From: an uncultured Streptomyces sp.
GTDB taxonomy: Bacteria; Actinomycetota; Actinomycetes; Streptomycetales; Streptomycetaceae
NCBI GenBank assembly: GCA_946480485.1
Contig: CAMLJW010000339.1
Span: 1 to 5,924 of the forward strand
Length of the DNA stretch: 5,924 bases
Reading direction: 5' to 3'
The translations under genes and the position numbers were made by a program. The notes under the pieces were generated by a model. It was not told where the DNA came from and made no database searches. It saw only the letters and a program-made list of their open reading frames with translations. Below are positions 1-3,993 of the stretch, one piece after another. Each line of letters begins with the position of its first letter. The first letter of the stretch is position 1.

Positions 1-794
1 TTCCTGCCGCCGCGCCGGCCACGGTGCAGACCGCGCCGACGGCCGAGCCGCTCGTGCCCGCTTCGGCGAACCCGCCCACCGCGTCCGGGGCCCCGCCCCC
101 CGCGGCGTGCCCCGGGCCCGCGCGGCGCGGGGCCCCTGCGGGGCGCGGGGTCGGGTGCCCCCCGGCGCCCACCCCCGCGCGCCACTCCGCCGGGCCGGCT
201 TCCGCGTGCCATGCGCGGTGGTGGCATCGGGGGCTCGCTGTGGGTGTGCTCACCACGGGCCGCGTCCGAGTGCGCCGCGGCGTCCCTGGGCGTGCCGCCC
301 TCGCGGCCCGCCTCACGGCGGCTGCCCGCAGGTCCGCGCACTGCGGGCCTGCCAGAGCCCCGCGCCGCCCCTTCCGCCGGCCCGTCCGCCGACCCGTCCG
401 CCGCACCGAGACCGTTACCGCGCGCATGGGCCGCATCCCCGCGGCCGGTCCCCCGTTCACGCGTCGTTTTCCCGCCGTCGGCCCCCCACTCCCTGTCCAT
501 GTCCGCCACCCGCGACTGCGCAGGTACCCGAAAGGCCTCCGTTCCCGGACGAGCATCCACCGCCGGACGAGCATCCACCGCCGGACGAGCGTCCGCCGCC
601 GGGCGCGTCTTTGCCGCCGGGCGGGCCACTCCCGGGCGGGCCTCCTCCGAGGGATCCCCGACGGAGCCGTGCGCGCCCGAGGTACCCCCCGGGGAGCCGT
701 GCGCGTCGCGCGGACCGGCCTGCTCCAACGGTGCCCTCCTCCTGGCTTGGCGGTACTTGTGGCCCTTGCGGCCGATGTGGCGGTAGTCCAGCAC
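1..794 (-). CDS. Unrecognised low-complexity protein, N-terminal part (runs off left edge)
   Basis: I do not recognise this protein. A minus-strand frame stays open from GTG at 794 to the window edge (about 264 codons, no stop). Residues 2-16 read LDYRHIGRKGHKYRQ, a compact basic motif with strongly G/C-ending codons, and look like a genuine conserved N-terminus. After that comes Ala/Gly/Pro/Arg-rich, probably disordered sequence, including a hexapeptide repeat (D-A-R-P-A-V) encoded by an 18-bp DNA repeat. GTG 794 was chosen because the frame has a stop (TGA) a short way upstream at about 829 and offers no other start between; no clear Shine-Dalgarno precedes it. From about 230 leftwards this frame becomes Arg/Gly-rich, while the frame one base later gives normal-looking coding sequence, so a frameshift or base-call error is suspected. 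The basic motif may bind nucleic acid, but that is a guess. The gene being real is moderately likely; its function is unknown. Confidence 0.45.
   Translation of the reverse strand, partial: MLDYRHIGRKGHKYRQARRRAPLEQAGPRDAHGSPGGTSGAHGSVGDPSEEARPGVARPAAKTRPAADARPAVDARPAVDARPGTEAFRVPAQSRVADMDREWGADGGKTTRERGTGRGDAAHARGNGLGAADGSADGPAEGAARGSGRPAVRGPAGSRREAGREGGTPRDAAAHSDAARGEHTHSEPPMPPPRMARGSRPGGVARGGGRRGAPDPAPRRGPAPRGPGARRGGRGPGRGGRVRRSGHERLGRRRGLHRGRRGGR
545..634. repeat. 18-bp tandem repeat, about five decaying copies
   Basis: The unit CCGGACGAGCATCCACCG occurs exactly at 545-562 and 563-580. A copy with two A-to-G changes is at 581-598, and more diverged copies (CCGGGCG...) are at 599-616 and 617-634. 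The period is a multiple of three. In the minus-strand frame starting at 794 it encodes the hexapeptide D-A-R-P-A-V/A, so it is an in-frame expansion inside a coding region. The decay from exact to diverged copies suggests stepwise slippage or unequal recombination. Confidence 0.85.
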
Positions 795-811
795 GATAGG
801 CGGAGGGCGCC

Positions 812-870
812 GTAGTGCAAACCTCGTTCATACCAATTAAGGCTTACCTACCGACGATCGTGAATCGGTG
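812..870. promoter_or_regulatory. AT-richer divergent intergenic region
   Basis: Base composition drops sharply here compared with the GC-rich flanks (CAATTAAGGCTTACC and neighbours), as expected for a Streptomyces promoter region. On the minus strand TATGAA (832-827) is a possible -10 box about 33 bp before the GTG at 794, but no good -35 hexamer sits at the right distance. An 8-bp palindrome ACGATCGT (854-861) lies inside a wider imperfect dyad, ACCGA (850-854) with TCGGT (865-869), which could be an operator. Direction and activity are inferred from composition and context only. Confidence 0.35.
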
Positions 871-1051
871 GTCCCTGCGTGCCCGTTCCCGCCCGGCCGC
901 AGCCGCACCCGGAGCCGGAGTCGACCGGTCACAACGGCGAGTCCCGGCCCACCCGCGCCCGGGCTGGCTGCCGCCTCTTCCGCACCCTGCGCCCGAGGAC
1001 GCCTGCGCCACCTGCCCGCGCAGCTGCGACGCGGAGCGCATCGCCAAGTGA
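860..1051 (+). CDS. Doubtful small protein with Cys-rich C-terminus
   Basis: This is an unrecognised candidate of 63 residues from GTG 860. Its last 20 codons (ending CATCPRSCDAERIAK, stop TGA at 1049-1051) nearly all end in G or C and look convincingly coding, with three cysteines in a C-x2-C-x3-C arrangement. The first half is weaker in this frame. In that stretch the frame starting at GTG 879 (VPVPARPQPHPEPESTGHNG) has better codon usage, so the real gene may be frame-disrupted, start elsewhere, or be a remnant. No clear ribosome binding site precedes either GTG. It lies just downstream of the AT-richer region and would be divergent from the gene at 794. The Cys cluster could bind a metal, but nothing more can be said. 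Confidence 0.25.
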   Translation: MNRWSLRARSRPAAAAPGAGVDRSQRRVPAHPRPGWLPPLPHPAPEDACATCPRSCDAERIAK

Positions 1052-1386
1052 CGGCCGCCGCAGCCGACTGACGGCCTCTGCGCGTCCCGGAAAGCCTCCG
1101 TGCGTCTCGGGGGCCTCCCAGCATCGCGTAAGATCCAACTGGAACTGAGATATCCCACCAAGTCGTCCCACAAGGACACCTCGCGGGTTACAGGTGATTC
1201 ACAACTTCCTCACTCATCTCGGGAACTTTCCATGGACCGTCCGTACGGGTACCCTCAGTCGAACTCAACTCCCGTCCCTCGCGCGGCAGTTCGAGCAGAT
1301 TGTCGCCCTGCGCATTCCCTTGCACTCCGTTGGCGGCCTCTTGCCCCGAAACCCCCTGAGGGCCGGCGGGTTTGGGCCAATATGGC

Positions 1387-1399
1387 GGGCGTTACGCCC
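1387..1399. promoter_or_regulatory. Perfect dyad GGGCGT-T-ACGCCC upstream of the DUF2637 start
   Basis: The arms GGGCGT (1387-1392) and ACGCCC (1394-1399) are perfectly complementary around one central base. The element ends 23 bp before the ATG at 1423. Its position fits an operator or a structured leader near the ribosome binding site. A single-base loop makes a plain RNA hairpin with all six pairs unlikely, so a DNA-binding dimer site is the more natural reading. No regulator is known from the sequence. Confidence 0.3.
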
Positions 1400-1410
1400 T
1401 ATCCCAATGC

Positions 1411-1416
1411 AAGGGA
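1411..1416 (+). promoter_or_regulatory. Ribosome binding site for the DUF2637 gene
   Basis: AAGGGA lies six bases before ATG 1423. It decides the start: an in-frame TTG at 1372 has no comparable site, and the sequence between lacks coding character. Confidence 0.65.
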
Positions 1417-1422
1417 CCCCAG

Positions 1423-2466
1423 ATGAGACTGACCGACATATCGCTGAACTGGCTGCTTCCGGGCGCCGTACTGCTCCTGGGCATGCTGGCGGCGGTAGCG
1501 GTACTCGCGCGCAACAAGCGCTCCGGGGAGAACGCGAACGCGGACGACTCGTGGGAGCGCAGCGAGGACCGGCGCCGACGCAAGGAGGCCGTTTACGGCA
1601 CGGCTTCCTACGCACTCCTGTTCTGCTGTGCGGCGGTCGCCGCCGCGCTCTCCTTTCACGGCCTGGTCGGCTTCGGCAGGCAGAACCTGAACCTCTCCGG
1701 AGGCTGGGAGTACCTGGTTCCGTTCGGCCTCGACGGCGCCGCGATGTTCTGCTCGGTGCTCGCGGTGCGCGAGGCCAGCCACGGTGACGCGGCACTCGGC
1801 TCCCGGATACTCGTGTGGACGTTCGCGGGCGCCGCGGCCTGGTTCAACTGGGTGCACGCGCCCAGAGGGGCGAGTCACGCGGGCGCCCCGCACTTCTTCG
1901 CGGGTATGTCCCTGTCTGCCGCGGTGCTGTTCGACCGCGCGCTGAAGCAGACCCGCCGTGCGGCGCTGCGCGAACAGGGACTGGTGCCCCGGCCGCTCCC
2001 GCAGATCCGGATCGTACGGTGGCTGCGTGCCCCTCGTGAGACCTTCGCCGCCTGGTCGCTGATGCTTCTGGAGGGTGTGCGCACTCTGGACGAGGCGGTC
2101 GAGGAAGTGCGCGAGGACAAGCGGCAGAAGGAGCAGAACCGGCGACGCCGGCGCGACCAGGAGAAGCTGGATCGGGCGCGTCTGCGGGCGATCACCCGCG
2201 GCCAGCGCGGACTGATCGGACGCGGCGCCAGGCATGTCGAGGTGCAGGCCGTGCCCGCCTCCTCGGCGCCCGCCCAGGTCACCGCGGAGCCTGCCCTATC
2301 GGCTCCGGAGCCACTGCCCGTGCGCGCCCGTCCCTCCCTTACAGCCGTCCGGCGCGGCACTGAGCCGGTCACTGTCGACCTCACCGCCGAGGACGACACG
2401 ATGTCCCTGCCGCGGCTGGACTCCCTGGAGCGCAAGCTCAAGGACCTGGAGCAGCAGTTCGGCTGA
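1423..2466 (+). CDS. DUF2637 (SpdB-type) multi-pass membrane protein
   Basis: This is a 347-residue membrane protein of the DUF2637 family, which includes the Spd plasmid-spreading proteins of Streptomyces conjugative elements and many chromosomal relatives of unknown role. It has an N-terminal membrane segment (about 11-29), a charged linker (31-56, rich in Asp/Glu/Arg), then four predicted membrane helices at about 59-83, 96-115, 126-145 and 155-172. The third contains the family-like stretch VPFGLDGAAMFCSVLAVRE. Residues 173-270 are strongly basic, with a likely coiled coil at 222-256 (EEVREDKRQKEQNRRRRRDQ). An Ala/Pro-rich linker follows, and a short heptad-like helix (332-346, LDSLERKLKDLEQQF) closes the protein. 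Both tails are predicted cytoplasmic. The start is set by AAGGGA six bases before the ATG. No tra, rep or integrase gene is visible beside it, so a role in plasmid spread cannot be claimed; a chromosomal paralogue or a remnant of an integrated element are both possible. The family assignment is fairly secure, the function unknown. Confidence 0.85.
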   Translation: MRLTDISLNWLLPGAVLLLGMLAAVAVLARNKRSGENANADDSWERSEDRRRRKEAVYGTASYALLFCCAAVAAALSFHGLVGFGRQNLNLSGGWEYLVPFGLDGAAMFCSVLAVREASHGDAALGSRILVWTFAGAAAWFNWVHAPRGASHAGAPHFFAGMSLSAAVLFDRALKQTRRAALREQGLVPRPLPQIRIVRWLRAPRETFAAWSLMLLEGVRTLDEAVEEVREDKRQKEQNRRRRRDQEKLDRARLRAITRGQRGLIGRGARHVEVQAVPASSAPAQVTAEPALSAPEPLPVRARPSLTAVRRGTEPVTVDLTAEDDTMSLPRLDSLERKLKDLEQQFG

Positions 2467-2523
2467 GCTGTATGTGTTCCTCAAGGCTCGATTCGCCTCC
2501 GGGGCGCGCTGCATCGATATGCC

Positions 2524-2590
2524 CCGCAGGGGCTCGCCGGGGTCGAGAGCAGGACCGGCTCGCGCTCTCGACACCGGCGAGCCCCTGCGG
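2524..2590. terminator. Very strong hairpin with 27-bp arms, probable bidirectional terminator
   Basis: The left arm (2524-2550, starting CCGCAGGGGCTCGCCGG) and right arm (2564-2590, ending CCGGCGAGCCCCTGCGG) are complementary over 27 positions with one mismatch, around a 13-base loop. It starts 57 bp after the DUF2637 stop and ends immediately before the stop of a possible small minus-strand gene, the position expected for a shared terminator. No U-tract follows on either strand, as is common for actinomycete terminators. Eight loop bases (AGGACCGG, 2551-2558) are also complementary to CCGGTCCT at 2599-2606 just outside the stem, so an alternative fold or pseudoknot is possible. Confidence 0.65.
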
Positions 2591-2591
2591 C

Positions 2592-2792
2592 TCACTCGCC
2601 GGTCCTGAGCCGTACGGCACTCAGGGTCGGCGGGAAGCAGCAGGCAGGGCAGCTCGCCGTGTACTCGTCCGGGTCGATGCCTGCCGAAGGGCGGTACGAA
2701 GCCCGAGTACACCCGCGGTGCCGTACCGGCCCACCGACAGCGGGGCGCGCTGCCGCCGCGCCTGACCTGCGGTCTCGCCCGCGCTCCGGCAC
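2592..2792 (-). CDS. Doubtful small Cys-containing protein
   Basis: This is an unrecognised candidate of 66 residues (GTG 2792, TGA 2592-2594). The last 36 residues, from SYRPSAGIDPDEYTASCPAC onward, use well-biased codons and carry a CPACC cluster. The first 30 are Arg-rich and look out of frame. In the N-terminal stretch another minus-strand frame from GTG 2712 (VYSGFVPPFGR) is briefly better, so the gene may be frame-disrupted or start differently. Support comes from the strong hairpin directly after its stop, which would end its transcript and that of the convergent DUF2637 gene. Against it, the GTG at 2792 lies only 9 bp from the divergent DUF456 start, leaving little room for promoters. 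Function unknown. Confidence 0.25.
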   Translation of the reverse strand: MPERGRDRRSGAAAARPAVGGPVRHRGCTRASYRPSAGIDPDEYTASCPACCFPPTLSAVRLRTGE

Positions 2793-2801
2793 TCTGGGCA
2801 G

Positions 2802-3290
2802 ATGGGAGCGTGGGAACTCCTGCTGATCGGCGTGGTGATACTGCTCGGTCTCAGCGGGGTGCCGGTGCCTGGCGCGCCGGGATCGTGGCTCGTGTGGGCC
2901 GCGGTCCTGTGGTGGACGTTCGAGGATCCCGAGGGGCTCTCCTGGGCGGTCCTCGTGGGCGCTACCTGCGTCCAGTTCCTCTCCCAGGTGATCCGCTGGC
3001 AGCTGCCACCACGCCGACTGCCCGAGAGCGGCGCCACACGCCGAATGACGGTGTACGCCGGGGTCGGAGCACTGCTCGGCTTCATCGTGCTGCCCGTGCT
3101 CGGCACGATCCCCGGATTCCTGGGCGGGATGTACCTCTGCGAACGGCTGCGGCTCGGCGGGCGCAAGGACGCTGTGGCCTCGGTCCGCCAGGTGATGCGC
3201 TCGGGCGGGACCAGCGTGCTGGTGGAGCTGTTCGGGTGCCTGCTGATCACAGGGGCATGGCTGGGCTCGGTCGTCTCACGGTCCGCATAG
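2802..3290 (+). CDS. DUF456 family membrane protein
   Basis: This is a 162-residue integral membrane protein of the DUF456 family; the biochemical role of the family is not established. Visible family features are an early Gly/Pro-rich motif between the first helices (LSGVPVPGAPGSWL, 17-30) and the later block GATRRMTVYAGVGALLGFIV followed by LPVLGTIPGFLGGMYLCERL, the Gly-rich membrane hairpin typical of the family. Predicted membrane segments are about 5-24, 28-41, 46-62, 83-112 (with a Pro/Gly break) and 138-157. Length is normal for the family and the protein looks intact. The ATG has only a weak upstream purine stretch (GGGCAG) as ribosome binding site, but the hydrophobic N-terminus begins directly at this Met, which supports the start. 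It converges with the ogt operon to the right. No functional link with its neighbours can be read from the sequence. Confidence 0.85.
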   Translation: MGAWELLLIGVVILLGLSGVPVPGAPGSWLVWAAVLWWTFEDPEGLSWAVLVGATCVQFLSQVIRWQLPPRRLPESGATRRMTVYAGVGALLGFIVLPVLGTIPGFLGGMYLCERLRLGGRKDAVASVRQVMRSGGTSVLVELFGCLLITGAWLGSVVSRSA

Positions 3291-3292
3291 AC

Positions 3293-3344
3293 ACTCCAGA
3301 CGGAAACTCCGGACAGAAACTCCGCACAGGCACTCCACACATCG
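3293..3344. repeat. 13-bp tandem repeat, four copies
   Basis: Four successive 13-bp units start at 3293 (ACTCCAGACGGAA), 3306 (ACTCCGGACAGAA), 3319 (ACTCCGCACAGGC) and 3332 (ACTCCACACATCG). ACTCC is invariant and the rest drifts. The array begins three bases after the DUF456 stop, in the gap between that gene and the convergent ogt. It is too short and regular for CRISPR and has no spacer structure. It may be simple slippage or a transcript-end element. Confidence 0.8.
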
Positions 3345-3412
3345 GATCCCTCTCTGGCAGCCCATCCCGGCCTCACGCGCCAGTGGAACGTGTGTGTGCA
3401 CCGGATCCGCGA

Positions 3413-3988
3413 TCATCTGGCACCGCGCACCCTGGCGTCGCCGGCCGCCGGGCCCGGGGCCGGGGTGAAAGCCCTCCGAGGTCGCCTGCCGGTCGGCGCC
3501 CCTTCCAGTGCGAGGAGTTGCAGCTTCCGGTCCAGCCCGCCCGCGTAACCGGTCAGCGATCCGTCCGCGCCGATCACCCGGTGGCACGGGCGGACGATCA
3601 GCAGCGGGTTGGCGCCGATCGCGCCGCCGATGGCGCGGACGGCGGCGCGCGGCGCGCCGATCCGCTTGGCGATCGCACCGTACGTGGTGGTCGCGCCGTA
3701 CGGCACGGAGTCGAGGGCGGCCCAGACCCTCATCCGGAAGTCGGTTCCTTCCGCCCTCAACTCCAACTGGAACTCCTTCAGTTCGCCCGCGAAGTACGCG
3801 GCGAGCTGTTGCCCGGATTTCCGGAAGAGCTCCGGGGAGCGCCGCCAGCCGGGCTGCGGGGTACGGCCGCCCTTCTGACCGGGCACCGAGAGGGAGGTCA
3901 GGGCGCCTGTCTCGTCGGCGGTGAGGAGGAGTGGGCCGACGGGGCTGTCGAGCGTCGTGCAGTACGTGGGCAGGGGTGGGGGCGTCAT
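3413..3988 (-). CDS. ogt: Methylated-DNA--[protein]-cysteine S-methyltransferase (O6-alkylguanine-DNA alkyltransferase)
   Basis: This is a suicide DNA-repair protein that moves the alkyl group from O6-alkylguanine (and O4-alkylthymine) in DNA onto its own cysteine. The acceptor motif PCHRV is present; its Cys is residue 135 when counted from ATG 3988. Upstream are the helix-turn-helix residues of the family: TTYGAIAKRIGAP with the flipping Tyr, then the Arg finger in RAIGGAIGANP, 17 residues before the Cys as in human MGMT. The N-terminal ribonuclease-H-like domain begins about YCTTLDSPVGPLLLTADE. At 191 residues it is slightly longer than usual because of a Pro/Ala/Arg-rich tail of about 30 residues. 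ATG 3988 is preferred because GAGGA (4002-3998) lies nine bases upstream. ATG 3997 overlaps the upstream stop as ATGA, but the same GAGGA abuts it directly. Either way the gene is tightly coupled to the Ada/AlkA gene, fitting co-induction by alkylation damage. It appears fully active. Confidence 0.95.
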   Translation of the reverse strand: MTPPPLPTYCTTLDSPVGPLLLTADETGALTSLSVPGQKGGRTPQPGWRRSPELFRKSGQQLAAYFAGELKEFQLELRAEGTDFRMRVWAALDSVPYGATTTYGAIAKRIGAPRAAVRAIGGAIGANPLLIVRPCHRVIGADGSLTGYAGGLDRKLQLLALEGAPTGRRPRRAFTPAPGPAAGDARVRGAR

Positions 3989-3993
3989 GTTCC

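Larger units (their letters stand above)
1052..1422. other. Region without a convincing gene, upstream of the DUF2637 gene
   Basis: These 371 bases are lower in GC than their neighbours and show no frame with sustained actinomycete codon bias. Visible elements are: an approximate tandem duplication around 1073-1114 (CTCTGCGCGTCCCGG / CTCCGTGCGTCTCGG); a weak ECF-sigma-like pair GGAAC (1141-1145) and CGTC (1164-1167) separated by 18 bp; overlapping 8-bp palindromes CCGTACGG (1241-1248) and GGGTACCC (1247-1254); and a 6+6 dyad at 1387-1399. It is best read as a long 5' regulatory region of the following membrane-protein gene. An open plus-strand frame from 1194 has only middling codon usage and is not called. 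Confidence 0.5.

Noticed and set aside
545..634. Possible CRISPR array
   Set aside because: The repeats are directly adjacent with no spacers and are in-frame coding repeats. The same reasoning excludes the 13-bp array at 3293-3344.
24..815. Long open plus-strand frame (about 263 codons) at the left
   Set aside because: It is rich in runs of Arg-Arg and His in the middle, with off-frame composition. It shares its wobble position with a minus-strand frame that has the more typical G-first codons, so it looks like an antisense shadow.
457..831. Minus-strand ATG frame with Gly/Ser/Cys repeats
   Set aside because: The start codon sits in the AT-richer region, the codons are poorly biased, and the adjoining minus-strand frame from 794 is far better in the first 50 codons.
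1220..1254. GGAAC box and palindromes as a defined ECF sigma promoter or operator
   Set aside because: The hexamers are short, no downstream -10 fits well, and similar matches are expected by chance; mentioned only as part of the intergenic description.
1194..1787. Plus-strand frame beginning IHNFLTHLGNFPWTVRT
   Set aside because: The codon bias is only moderate and it runs more than 350 bp into the clear DUF2637 gene in another frame. A short leader peptide is not excluded but cannot be supported.
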